Shown piece after piece: positions 26,585 through 34,814 of a stretch of 64,000 bases of DNA (the first letter of the stretch is position 1; each line of letters begins with the position of its first letter). The notes beneath the pieces are model-generated. The model ran no database searches. It saw only the letters and a list, made by a program, of their open reading frames with translations, and had not been told where the DNA came from. Source of the stretch: Hymenobacter aerilatus (GTDB lineage: Bacteria; Bacteroidota; Bacteroidia; Cytophagales; Hymenobacteraceae); contig NZ_CP095053.1 of assembly GCF_022921095.1 (NCBI RefSeq), forward strand, positions 558,001 to 622,000, given 5' to 3'. Position numbers and translations under genes: made by a program.

Positions 26585-27556
26585 CTATTCTACCACCAGT
26601 TTCTGCACCACGGTGCGGCCGTCGGAAGTGTCGAGGCGGAGCGTGTAGAGGCCAGCGGCCTGCCCGCGCAGGTCGATGGTGCGCGGGGCGGTGGTAGCAG
26701 AGGTGGCAGTGGCGGTGCGTACCACGCGACCGGTTACGTCCAGTATCGAGTAAGGCGCGGCCCGGAGAGCTGGCTCATCGGCTTGCAGCGCAAACACGCC
26801 GCTGGTGCTGGGGTTGGGGTACACGTTCAGGCTGTGCGTGTCCAGGGCTGTGCGGTTGGAAGTGGCCACGCCTACCATTGTCACATTATCAATGAGGAAG
26901 GTAGTGCCGGCCGTGAGCGATGAGGTGGGAGGAACCGCCGTGATGGAAACGTTGCTGCCCGATGCAAAGGCGATATGAATAGAATCGGGTGCAGCAGATG
27001 AGGTATACACCAGAGGTACCGTAGCCAGCGTGTAGTTGTCGGCAGTGGTCGTAAACGTCAGGAGACCAGTAGCAATGGGCTCCTGCCGACCGCTTACAGT
27101 ACGAGTAAGCTGCACAGCGGCAGTGGGCTTGTCACTTGCAACGTTGGTGCCCGCGAGCTTGTAGTAGAATTGCATACTGGCGGGCCGGATCGTGAAGGGT
27201 AGACCACCCGGATAGGTAGAATTGGCGCTGGGCTTGTTGCCAAGAGCCAGTATGCCCGGCGCAACTACACTACCCAGAAGCGGCACCGACACAGTTTTTG
27301 ATTCCAGGCGCGCCGCGAAGGTTCCTTGCTGAAAATCGGTGCTTTTGGTGACGGTGCCAGTCTGAATGCGCGTGGGCAATAAAGCGCCAAAGGGGGCAGC
27401 TGCTACGGCGTCGTCGGTGTTCAGCCAGTTGGCAGGGGCTTCCACGTTGTTGCGCGTGGCCCAGGTGTCGAGGGTGCCGTTGGGAATAGTTTGGGCCTGG
27501 GCTTGCCCTAGGGTAAGCCCAAAGGCAAGGGGTAGCAGGAGTAAGCCTGTTTTCAT
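26585..27556 (-). CDS. T9SS-secreted protein with type A sorting domain
   Basis: 323 aa. Signal peptide ends near GQAQA-QT (about 22). The N-terminal 220 residues begin IPNGTLDTWATRNNVEAPANW, as in carbohydrate-binding PCMD-like Bacteroidota proteins. The last 75 residues are a type IX sorting domain: LNVYPNPSTSGVF, YSILDVTGRVVR, DLRGQAAGLYTLRL and QKLVVE. The protein should be exported by Sec, then carried across the outer membrane by T9SS. A palindrome sits in its promoter. Confidence 0.88.
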   Translation of the reverse strand: MKTGLLLLPLAFGLTLGQAQAQTIPNGTLDTWATRNNVEAPANWLNTDDAVAAAPFGALLPTRIQTGTVTKSTDFQQGTFAARLESKTVSVPLLGSVVAPGILALGNKPSANSTYPGGLPFTIRPASMQFYYKLAGTNVASDKPTAAVQLTRTVSGRQEPIATGLLTFTTTADNYTLATVPLVYTSSAAPDSIHIAFASGSNVSITAVPPTSSLTAGTTFLIDNVTMVGVATSNRTALDTHSLNVYPNPSTSGVFALQADEPALRAAPYSILDVTGRVVRTATATSATTAPRTIDLRGQAAGLYTLRLDTSDGRTVVQKLVVE

Positions 27557-27602
27557 AAAGAAGGTGTTGAGGTGGTGGGAGCGAGCAGTGAATATATTTC
27601 AT

Positions 27603-27632
27603 CAAATATAGATAACTATCCTATATAGGAAA
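27603..27632 (-). promoter_or_regulatory. Promoter of the T9SS-substrate gene with internal palindrome
   Basis: Minus strand: TATATTTG (27603-27610, exact -7 consensus) with TTTC 18 bp upstream (27629-27632). The perfect palindrome TCCTATATAGGA (27619-27630) lies in the spacer and could be an operator. Leader about 45 nt. Confidence 0.5.
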
Positions 27633-27668
27633 GAAATATATTAAGTTTAATTGCTGCAAATGAATAGC

Positions 27669-28520
27669 TTACGCTCTCTGCCAGTGCTGGCGCAGGAAAT
27701 GCGCCGCGTACAAACCACCCAGCAACAGCCCTGTCAGCAGGCCGCCCGCGTGGGCCGCGTGGTCGATGTGGGCATCCGTGCTGCCGGCCACGCTGCTCAC
27801 CAAAAAGAACAGTAGAAAGAACAAGAGGGTCAGCCGCTCGCGGCGCTCCAGGGGTAGGGCCTGCGTGAGCAGCAGCGCTAGCTGCACCCCATACAGCCCA
27901 AATATAGACCCCGACGCTCCTACCGAGTTGACGCCACCTGTGTGCCACGCCAGGCTGGCCAGGCTGCCGCCTACCCCACACACCAGGTAGGCCAGCAACA
28001 GCCGCCGGCCACCCAGCAGCGGCTCGGCCAGTGTACCCAGTAGCAGCAACGAGCTGGCGTTGAGCAACAAATGGCCCGGCCCGCTGTGCACAAAACAACT
28101 AGTAAGTAGTCGCCATGGCTGCCCGGGCAGCGTGAGTGGTGAGTAGTTGCTGCCCCAGGCTACTAGCGCCGCCCCGCTCGGGTGCAGCACCGCTACGCCG
28201 GTAAGGGCCATAGCCAGAAACACCAGCAAATTGATATCCAGCAGCACCGGCGTGGCCCAATGGCGGCGCGTGGGCAAAAACAGGGTTTGAAGTAGCCGCA
28301 GCACCACCGGCTTTTCGGGTGCGGCAGAGGGTAGGGAGGAACGGCGCCGCGCCGGTCTGGGCACTTCGGTGGGCACTAGGCCGCGGCGTTGTAGCTCTTG
28401 GGTAGCGGCGTGCACCAAGGGCGCGGGGTAGCGCTCGGGGTGCTGGGCCAAATAAAACAGTTCCGCCTCCGAAGTGGCCGCCAGTGGGGTAGGAGAATCA
28501 GCAGGCGGCGTATCAGACAT
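27669..28520 (-). CDS. Rhomboid-family intramembrane serine protease
   Basis: 283 aa. A cytoplasmic N-terminal extension (1-85) carries a short motif also found in the upstream neighbour (LFYLAQHPERYPAPLVHAA then QELQRRGL, about 21-48). Six membrane helices follow. Catalytic Ser203 in GASGSIFG, His257 in HIDHAAHAGG, and oxyanion-side Asn154 in HLLLNASSL. It cleaves membrane proteins within the bilayer. The upstream gene ends 9 bp before its start, so they form an operon. Confidence 0.93.
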   Translation of the reverse strand: MSDTPPADSPTPLAATSEAELFYLAQHPERYPAPLVHAATQELQRRGLVPTEVPRPARRRSSLPSAAPEKPVVLRLLQTLFLPTRRHWATPVLLDINLLVFLAMALTGVAVLHPSGAALVAWGSNYSPLTLPGQPWRLLTSCFVHSGPGHLLLNASSLLLLGTLAEPLLGGRRLLLAYLVCGVGGSLASLAWHTGGVNSVGASGSIFGLYGVQLALLLTQALPLERRERLTLLFFLLFFLVSSVAGSTDAHIDHAAHAGGLLTGLLLGGLYAAHFLRQHWQRA

Positions 28521-28529
28521 AATAAAGCG

Positions 28530-29624
28530 CTAAGGGCGAGGAGGATGAGTGAAGATAAGAACCGCGCCATCGTGGGCGCGTGGGCCGTAGGCCTGCATGG
28601 CCACCCGCGGCCGCAGTATCAGCACCGAGTCAATTTCCGCATCTGACAGCTCGGTTACCGGGTGGGGCAACGCGTTGGAAAGCGGGTCGCTGGCGAATAC
28701 TCTATTGTGTAACAGATAAAGCGGGTTGGTGTTGGGATAGCGCGTGGGCACGGTTTGGCTGCGCACTACCTCCGGGATAGCGCGCAGGGGCAGTAGAGGC
28801 AGTTGCTTGGGTAGGGGAGAGGCCAGCACCTGGTAGCGCACGGCGTAGGCGGCGGTATCGCCCTGTTGAATTTCGCGGGTAATGAGGGAGTCGCGCCCGT
28901 GGAAGCTATACGTCAGCAAACCAAGAACGGCATTCCGGCGCTTGTGCCCCAGCAACATGGCTTCCAGCCGTTGCTGCATCACGGGCTTAAGCTTCAGGTC
29001 GTATGCAGCCGCGTGCGTTAGGCGGCGCCATTGGTCCTGCACCAGGTTTATTTTGCCCAGAAGGGTAAGATCGGGGGTAGGGCGCTGACTGGTACGCGTG
29101 AGCAGCCAGGCCGTTTGATATTCGGCAGTCCAGTAGCGCGCCACCATCTGCTGGTAGTTGTTGCGGGCAATAGAGTCGCGCCACTCGGTGGCGGGCACCG
29201 TGGCGGAAGCTTCCCGCACCCTTTCTTGCGCCAGCGCTTCAAAGCTGGGCATCATATCGTCGTTGGTGGCGGGCTGCTCTACCACGCTGGCGGGCAGCGA
29301 GGTGGGCCGTTGCGTTGAAACAGATACATCCTCGGCGTCGGCACCGGTGGATTGTAGCGCCCACACACCAAGCAGCAAAGCGGCCACTAGCCCGCCACCA
29401 AGTAGCAGTCCGCGAGATAGAGTTGAGCGTTCAGGCTCTGGGGCGTATTCCAGAAGTGGGGCCGAGGTAGCGCCCTCGGCTATTTCCGGCAAGCGTAGGC
29501 CGCGCCGCCGCAGCTCTTGCTGGGCCGCCCGCACAATATCGGAGTGATAGAAGGATGGGTGGCTGGCGAGAAAGCGTAGCGCGTCGTCGGTTTTCTCAGT
29601 AAAAGAATCGGAGCCAGTAGACAT
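28530..29624 (-). CDS. Single-pass membrane protein paired with rhomboid
   Basis: 364 aa from the ATG at 29624 (MSTGSDSFTEKTDD); an open frame to 29765 is unlike protein. Residues 14-43 (ALRFLASHPSFYHSDIVR, QELRRRGL) match the N-terminal motif of the rhomboid. One transmembrane helix lies at 72-90, followed by a 270-residue extracytoplasmic domain. The C-terminus (SVLILRPRVAMQAYGPRAHD then GAVLIFT) resembles the end of a TonB-receptor plug domain. No named family recognised. It is a candidate rhomboid substrate or regulator. Confidence 0.7.
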   Translation of the reverse strand: MSTGSDSFTEKTDDALRFLASHPSFYHSDIVRAAQQELRRRGLRLPEIAEGATSAPLLEYAPEPERSTLSRGLLLGGGLVAALLLGVWALQSTGADAEDVSVSTQRPTSLPASVVEQPATNDDMMPSFEALAQERVREASATVPATEWRDSIARNNYQQMVARYWTAEYQTAWLLTRTSQRPTPDLTLLGKINLVQDQWRRLTHAAAYDLKLKPVMQQRLEAMLLGHKRRNAVLGLLTYSFHGRDSLITREIQQGDTAAYAVRYQVLASPLPKQLPLLPLRAIPEVVRSQTVPTRYPNTNPLYLLHNRVFASDPLSNALPHPVTELSDAEIDSVLILRPRVAMQAYGPRAHDGAVLIFTHPPRP

Positions 29625-29784
29625 AAAGGCAAAATAGCGAAACGTAAAAAGCGAGTAGAAAAGAAAGGTCTGGAAAAGGCGCAAGAAAAACCATGCCTCA
29701 ACCGCCCGGCCCACCGCCCGTATAGCCAAGGGTAGGCCGCTGCGGCTGCCTGCGCTTCTTTCCACTCAGAACTTTCCTACCCTT

Positions 29785-30093
29785 ATGGCTCAGCATCCCA
29801 CACCTCCGCTCGACGAAGAAACCGAAGACGCCATGCGCGCCCGCGAGTTTCAGCCCGATAGCCGCCTAGCGGCCGGCAACAGCAGCGAGGCCCTTACCGG
29901 CAACAACGGCGACGATAACTCTGGCAGCGGCGGCACCGAAGGTGGCCACGAAATAAAAGGTAAAAATGTGGCCACCGGCACCCAGTACGACAAGCCCGGC
30001 AATGCCGACGAAGGCGACGTGGGCGGTAGTACTACTAGCAGCGGCTCTGCTTCTGGTAGCGCTGGCACCGGTATCGGCCAGGTAAACCTGTAA
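29785..30093 (+). CDS. Disordered hydrophilic protein 1
   Basis: 102 aa, rich in Gly, Ser, Asn, Asp, Glu and Thr, no Cys or Trp, no hydrophobic core. It starts MAQHPTPPLDEETEDAMR and ends in a Gly/Ser tract (TTSSGSASGSAGTGIGQVNL). Composition is hydrophilin-like, predicted intrinsically disordered. First of three consecutive genes of this type. The leader contains CCTACCC immediately before the ATG. Confidence 0.65.
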   Translation: MAQHPTPPLDEETEDAMRAREFQPDSRLAAGNSSEALTGNNGDDNSGSGGTEGGHEIKGKNVATGTQYDKPGNADEGDVGGSTTSSGSASGSAGTGIGQVNL

Positions 30094-30129
30094 CTACACC
30101 CATTCTTCCACCCTTTCCACCCTACGCTC

Positions 30130-30510
30130 ATGAGCGACAACCAGAATAACCAGCCTGATAACAGCAGTCCTAATGACGGCACACGTGCTTCACGCCCAGA
30201 AAACGAGCGTGGCGTAGGTTCGCAACAGCAAGGCAATGCGCCTCGAAATTCCTCTGACTCCGACAGCACTGGCAACCATGGCGGAAACCGCGGTGGGGAC
30301 CAACACGTTGACAACAGCGGAGCCAAAGGCAGCAGCGGTGCTGGCGCGCAACTCAGCGCCGATCAGAAAAACCAAGGTGGCGGACAAGACGCTGAAAAGG
30401 CTGATCAAACCCAGAATACCACCGATTACAAATCGGACTACGGTACCGGCAACGCTGCCTCTAGCCCTGCCAACGACGGCGGCACCATTGACGACGAAAA
30501 CAACAGCTAA
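30130..30510 (+). CDS. Disordered hydrophilic protein 2
   Basis: 126 aa, dominated by Asn, Gln, Gly, Asp and Ser (MSDNQNNQPDNSSPNDG...). No hydrophobic segment, Cys or Trp. Third-position GC bias and an ATG shortly after the previous stop (36 bp) support it as real. Likely cytosolic and unfolded. Shares the ending style ...DNG/DDEN with its neighbours but not clear sequence identity. Confidence 0.6.
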   Translation: MSDNQNNQPDNSSPNDGTRASRPENERGVGSQQQGNAPRNSSDSDSTGNHGGNRGGDQHVDNSGAKGSSGAGAQLSADQKNQGGGQDAEKADQTQNTTDYKSDYGTGNAASSPANDGGTIDDENNS

Positions 30511-30525
30511 ATCACTCTCTTTCTT

Positions 30526-30777
30526 ATGAACACTCCATCCATTCCGTCTGAGCAAGACGAAGAAAAAGGCCGCACCGGTTCTTCTGATGCCAAAAACGCC
30601 GATGCAACGGTAGCCGATGGCTCCGGCGACGGTGCTCAACAAAACATGAACTCTTCTGAACTAGCCAAAAACAGCCCCGAAGCGGCCACCGAAAGCACCC
30701 AGGAAAATATGGGCGACGGGAGCGGCATTCGCGGCGACTACGGCGACAGCAGCCAAACCAACGGCAAAGAGGGCTAA
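30526..30777 (+). CDS. Disordered hydrophilic protein 3
   Basis: 83 aa, 15 bp after protein 2. Very rich in Ser, Glu, Asp, Gly, Ala and Asn (MNTPSIPSEQDEEKGRTGSS...), with a GIRGDYGDSS near the end that echoes YKSDYGTGN in protein 2. No hydrophobic core. Probably cotranscribed with the two upstream genes and ended by the 32-bp-armed hairpin. Confidence 0.6.
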   Translation: MNTPSIPSEQDEEKGRTGSSDAKNADATVADGSGDGAQQNMNSSELAKNSPEAATESTQENMGDGSGIRGDYGDSSQTNGKEG

Positions 30778-30787
30778 AAGCTCTTAC

Positions 30788-30860
30788 ATGCCTAAACAGC
30801 AACGCGCCCCGGGATAGAAATATAGTGATTCTATCCCGGGGCGCGTTGCTGTTTAGGCAT
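30788..30860. terminator. 32-bp-armed perfect hairpin
   Basis: Arms 30788-30819 and 30829-30860 are perfect complements over 32 bp, loop 9 nt; arm core CAGCAACGCGCCCCGGGATA. It lies between the convergent disordered-protein array and TonB receptor gene. Confidence 0.75.
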
Positions 30861-30876
30861 TAAACAACTAGTTGAA

Positions 30877-33069
30877 TCAAAGAAACAGCTTGATGCCCCC
30901 GTTGGCGACCAAGCCCTCCAACGGTGCCCATACCTCCCGGAAAGACGGTTGACTAACGGGGGGCAGTACCACGGACTCATAGCGGCTTTGGCGGACGTTG
31001 AGCAGGTTCTCGAAGTTGAGGAACACGCTGAAGTGCTTCCAGCGCCGTTCACCCATAGCGCCCAGCAACCAATAGGAGGGCGACTCCTCGCCCGTCGAGA
31101 GCGGTTTGCGGCCGATGTAGTAGGCTTCCAGTCCTACCCGGAACTTGCCTTCCTGCTCGTACACCCCTACCAAATTCACGCGGTGCTTGGCCGTTAGCGG
31201 CACGGCGCTGTTGTAGTCGGTGCCGCTGTACTGGCGGCGGGTGTCTACTAGGCTATACCCGGCGTAAAGCTGAAAGTCCTCGTAACCGATGCGGACGTTG
31301 GTTTCCAGGCCTCGGCTGTTGATAGGGCCGTCGGCGTTGGCAAACTGGTACGTGGCGTTGCCTGCACCCGGCGTGATAATGGCCGGAATATCGAGTACCA
31401 GCGCGTGGTTGAGGCGAGTGTAGAAGAACAGCTGATTGATGGACACGTCCAGCACCTCAAACAGGGTAGTGCGGTAGTTGACATCGAAATTGCCGCCGCG
31501 GGAAGTTTCGGCTTGAGCGGTATTTTGATTGATGGGCAGCACGTTGCGGAAGCCTACGCTTTCGGCATCCTCGGTGAATAGGGTAGGGGCCTTGTAGCCC
31601 AATCCACCGCCCAGGCGGGAGGTGAGGTGCTCCGACAGCCGGAACAGCGCCGACACCCGGGGTAGGGCGAAGAAGCTAAAGCGGTTGTGATAGTCGCCGC
31701 GCAGGCCGGTTTCCAGCGTCAGCCAGGGCCGCGCCCGGTAGTTGTTTTGCAGAAAGGCGCCTACCGTAGTGTATTGGTAATTGCGCCCCCGCGTGGCCCC
31801 GCGTTCCGTGAATTGCTCCGTCCAGAGGTTGGCGCCGCCAATCCACTCGGCCCGCTCGCCGGTGTGCGTGTAGCTGGCTTCGCTGAAGCTGGCCACCTGC
31901 TGCCCGGCAAAGCGGTAGCCCGGCTGCGTAATGGTGCGATTGAAGTAGCTCACGCTGTTTTTGACCGTGAGCACGGAACGGGCAAAGCGCTTATCGAATT
32001 GCAGCTGTGAGGAGGCCCGGTCGGAGCGGTTGCGCTCGAAGTAACGGTGCTGGCTGTCAGCGTCGCCGTCCAGCACCCGCATATCGCCGCCGATGCGGTT
32101 TTCCCAGTTGCCCATCGCGCCTACCGTTAGCGTGGCCGTGGGCGTGAGGTAGAAGTACAGCCGCGGGTTGAGCGTATACCGTTCGTAGTGCGGAATGGCC
32201 GAAAAGCCGGTGTTGCCGGGGTCGTATTCCTTCTGCGTGTTGCGAGCAGCAAACAGCGTGATGCCTACCTTCTCACCTTTCTGCGCCCAGAAACCGCTGA
32301 GGTCGAGGCCGCCAGCGGTGGTGCCGTTGGCCATAAAGCTCAGTTCCCGCTCCTCTGTGGGGCGCTTAGTAATCAGGTTAACCAGCCCCGCAATGGCCCC
32401 GCCGCCATAAAGCGTAGACGCCGAGCCTTTGATCACCTCAATCTGCCGCAGGTTCAGCGGCGGAATCTGCAAGATGCTCAGGCCCGCTGCGAAGCCCGTA
32501 TACAGCGGAAATCCATCCTGCAACAATTGGGTGTAGCGTCCATCCAGCCCCTGAATACGAATGGTGGCACTGGCCGAAACGGCCGAGGTCTGCTGCACCT
32601 GAATGCCGGTGCTTTCGTTGAGCTGCATGCGAATATCGCCGGGCCGCATGTTGGCTTTTTCTTCCAGCTCCTCGCCCGTAATGGCCTCGATGCGGGTCGG
32701 AATATCGTCGATGCTGCGGTTGCTGCGAGTAGAGGTCACCACCACTTCTTCCAGTACCTCGCCCTCTGCGGCCACCAGTTGTACCACCAGCGAGTCGCCA
32801 GGAAGGGGTAGGGTCAGGCTATCGGTTTGGGGTTGATAGCCGATGGAAGAGTAGGTAAGCGCGTAGCGGCCGGGCGCTGGCATGGGTAGTACTAACTGCC
32901 CGGCCGCATCGGCTGCGGCGCCGATGTTGCCGGGCATGAGTCGGGCCGTCGCCCCGATGAGTGGTTTGCCGGTTTCGGCATTCCGGATAGAAACCTGTAG
33001 GGCGCCTTGCCCCCAGGCTATAGGCAGAGTAAAGAGTGTCAGCCCCAGCGACACAAGTAGAAACTTCAT
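30877..33069 (-). CDS. TonB-dependent outer-membrane receptor
   Basis: 730 aa from the ATG at 33069, which opens the signal peptide (MKFLLVSLGLTLFTLPIAWG). Residues 24-105 are a carboxypeptidase-like regulatory domain (LQVSIRNAETGKPLIGATARL); then EEVVVTSTRSNRS, the plug domain (IQGLDGRYTQLLQDGFPLY, KGSASTLYGGGAIAG) and a 22-strand-type barrel ending NGGIKLFL. It lies 73 bp downstream of a DUF6660 gene. In Bacteroidota that pairing is common in heavy-metal loci, which points to a metal or metal-chelate substrate; this is inference. Confidence 0.92.
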   Translation of the reverse strand: MKFLLVSLGLTLFTLPIAWGQGALQVSIRNAETGKPLIGATARLMPGNIGAAADAAGQLVLPMPAPGRYALTYSSIGYQPQTDSLTLPLPGDSLVVQLVAAEGEVLEEVVVTSTRSNRSIDDIPTRIEAITGEELEEKANMRPGDIRMQLNESTGIQVQQTSAVSASATIRIQGLDGRYTQLLQDGFPLYTGFAAGLSILQIPPLNLRQIEVIKGSASTLYGGGAIAGLVNLITKRPTEERELSFMANGTTAGGLDLSGFWAQKGEKVGITLFAARNTQKEYDPGNTGFSAIPHYERYTLNPRLYFYLTPTATLTVGAMGNWENRIGGDMRVLDGDADSQHRYFERNRSDRASSQLQFDKRFARSVLTVKNSVSYFNRTITQPGYRFAGQQVASFSEASYTHTGERAEWIGGANLWTEQFTERGATRGRNYQYTTVGAFLQNNYRARPWLTLETGLRGDYHNRFSFFALPRVSALFRLSEHLTSRLGGGLGYKAPTLFTEDAESVGFRNVLPINQNTAQAETSRGGNFDVNYRTTLFEVLDVSINQLFFYTRLNHALVLDIPAIITPGAGNATYQFANADGPINSRGLETNVRIGYEDFQLYAGYSLVDTRRQYSGTDYNSAVPLTAKHRVNLVGVYEQEGKFRVGLEAYYIGRKPLSTGEESPSYWLLGAMGERRWKHFSVFLNFENLLNVRQSRYESVVLPPVSQPSFREVWAPLEGLVANGGIKLFL

Positions 33070-33141
33070 GAAAATGAGTGAATAGCGTAGCCAATAGCTA
33101 CCCGAGCCAGTAGAAAGGCCGGGCAACAACCATCGGAAAGA

Positions 33142-33450
33142 CTACGCTAGGCGGGGCGGTTGCCAGATCCGCCCCGGCACCTCCAGCGCGTGTGGCGCTT
33201 GGTAGAGCGACCGTACCACAATCTGTTTAGCAGAGGGTAGGGAAGCTACGGCCACCGGCGGAACCAGCGGCGGCATGGTGAAGCCGGGGCACGCCGTGCA
33301 CAAACAGAACGGCGAGCAGCTCTCCGTGTGCTTGTGGTCGTCGGGGGCAGCCTGGGCGGTGGTAGTTGGCTCGTCCTGGCATACGTCCGCGCAGGGTAGG
33401 CCCGCCAGCACCAACACGTACATTGCCAGGAAAAAGGCCCACAGCTTCAT
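33142..33450 (-). CDS. DUF6660-type small Cys/His protein
   Basis: 102 aa. Hydrophobic N-terminus with an early Cys (VLVLAGLPCADVCQDE), then DDHKHTESCSPFCLCTACPG, a Cys/His cluster suited to metal binding. This matches the DUF6660 proteins found beside TonB receptors and metal efflux pumps. Exported or membrane-anchored. No efflux pump is in the window, so the locus is either minimal or reduced. Confidence 0.72.
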   Translation of the reverse strand: MKLWAFFLAMYVLVLAGLPCADVCQDEPTTTAQAAPDDHKHTESCSPFCLCTACPGFTMPPLVPPVAVASLPSAKQIVVRSLYQAPHALEVPGRIWQPPRLA

Positions 33451-33481
33451 GGGGTAAAGGTAAGAGCTATCTTCAAAGTCG

Positions 33482-33660
33482 TTTGCCCATATTTATGTGA
33501 GCGAGTCCTTTAGAACGTGCTGCTTCATCTGGCGTGCGCACAGCTTGGTGTAGGCGAAGCGCTGGCGCCAGTAGCTTGTAGCAGCCATACACCTCCACAG
33601 CCAGCTTTGCTGTTGACCGGTATCTTTAAGGCCAAGTTCCTAGTCCCTCCTTATGCTTCT
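33482..33660. repeat. Dispersed repeat, copy A
   Basis: Closely matches 46431-46635: shared blocks include GTGCGCACAGCTTGGTG, CCAGTAGCTTGTAGCAGC and GACCGGTATCTTTAAGG up to CTCCTTATGCTTCT. Copy A lacks 21 bp and 6 bp present in copy B. It ends on an ATG like that of the PIG-L gene, but the open frame behind it (to 33847) resembles no protein. The rest of the 33451-33843 gap holds no recognisable gene. Confidence 0.85.
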
Positions 33661-33843
33661 CAAACAGCGCGTAGGTAGCCCCGGCAACAGGCGTCAGGTG
33701 CAGGTTGTCGAGCTGCTTAACGCGGCCGTGCCGCCCGTCCGCTCGGCTGACGGTCAACAGGCTGTTCCAATGCTGTCTATCACACGTGAGTCACCCAGTT
33801 GCGGCCGTGACGGGCCAGTGTTATCACTCTTAAAAACAGTAGG

Positions 33844-34593
33844 TTAGGGTTGATGAAACAACTGAATCGTGTAGGCGAGTAGGCTTCGGTCCCCGACTTG
33901 GCCGTGCCCGGGTACCACTATCTTTACCCGCGGATACGCTTGCTGGACACGGTGTACGGTTGCTGGCCAAGCTGCCGTATTGGCATCGGCCAGGTTGCCC
34001 TTGCCTGCCCGTAGTTCCTTGACTAAGCACCCGCCAAACAACACGTCATCCGCCGGGAAATAGCCCACGATGTTGTCTTTCGTGTGGCCTTCTCCCCAAA
34101 AGGCGGCGTATACGTTGGTAGATCCGATGCGTAACGTCAGGCGCTTGGTAAAACCGTGCTGCGGAACAGCAGCCCCGTGCTGCTTGGCATAAACAATCGT
34201 TTTCTTGTGAGCATAGGAAGGAATTTGATGGCGCGCAAACGCCGGTAGCCCACCCAGGCAATCTTCGTGAAAATGCGTGGGGATTACAGCTTTTATGGTA
34301 CAGTGGCGGGTGTTTGTTATCCACGTAATCAGTTCTTCCGACTCCTGCTCATGGGTAGGCGTATCAAAGACGACGGCTTCGGTGCCGTGTTGTACGATGA
34401 GGCCATTGCAGGCAACCTGACCGAAACTTTCAGTATGCAAAAAGGATGTATGCACAAACGTGTTCGGTGCAACCTGTACGATGCGTAAGTCCGTGGACTG
34501 ATACACGAGGGTGCCTGTTTCAGGACTTGGGGTTTGGGCACGGGGTGCTGCCGCAACGCCAGCAACCAGCAACAGGGCCACGAGAAACTTCAT
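33844..34593 (-). CDS. Subclass B1 metallo-beta-lactamase
   Basis: 249 aa with a signal peptide (ends near PRAQ). All six zinc ligands of subclass B1 are present: His107, His109 and Asp111 in THFHEDCLGG, His170 in GEGHTKDN, Cys189 in FGGCLVKE and His230 in VPGHGQ. Length fits. It should hydrolyse beta-lactams, including carbapenems, in the periplasm with two zinc ions. Activity and spectrum cannot be judged from sequence. No mobile element touches the gene, which suggests an intrinsic chromosomal enzyme. Confidence 0.92.
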   Translation of the reverse strand: MKFLVALLLVAGVAAAPRAQTPSPETGTLVYQSTDLRIVQVAPNTFVHTSFLHTESFGQVACNGLIVQHGTEAVVFDTPTHEQESEELITWITNTRHCTIKAVIPTHFHEDCLGGLPAFARHQIPSYAHKKTIVYAKQHGAAVPQHGFTKRLTLRIGSTNVYAAFWGEGHTKDNIVGYFPADDVLFGGCLVKELRAGKGNLADANTAAWPATVHRVQQAYPRVKIVVPGHGQVGDRSLLAYTIQLFHQP

Positions 34594-34814
34594 ATCTGGA
34601 AGCTAGTAGGAAATGGTCGGGGTAGTGCCGACCGAAGACGAAGCGACAAACTACGCTAGAAAACGGGCGGCTGCAACCAGTGCGAACGAGGAAAGGCCAG
34701 CTGCCTAGCAGGTAGGGACGCTACAGGCTCTGTCTAATGCCTGCACAAGAGTGTAACCCTACAGACGCGGCTTACGCACTTCGCACCAAGGCAATTGGTA
34801 GCAGGGAAGCCTGC

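Noticed and set aside
33653..33847. Open frame following repeat copy A
   Set aside because: 64 codons with no family features or conserved composition; probably non-coding sequence after a duplicated start region.
33844..34593. Resistance gene on a mobile element
   Set aside because: No insertion sequence, integrase or flanking direct repeat touches the beta-lactamase gene.
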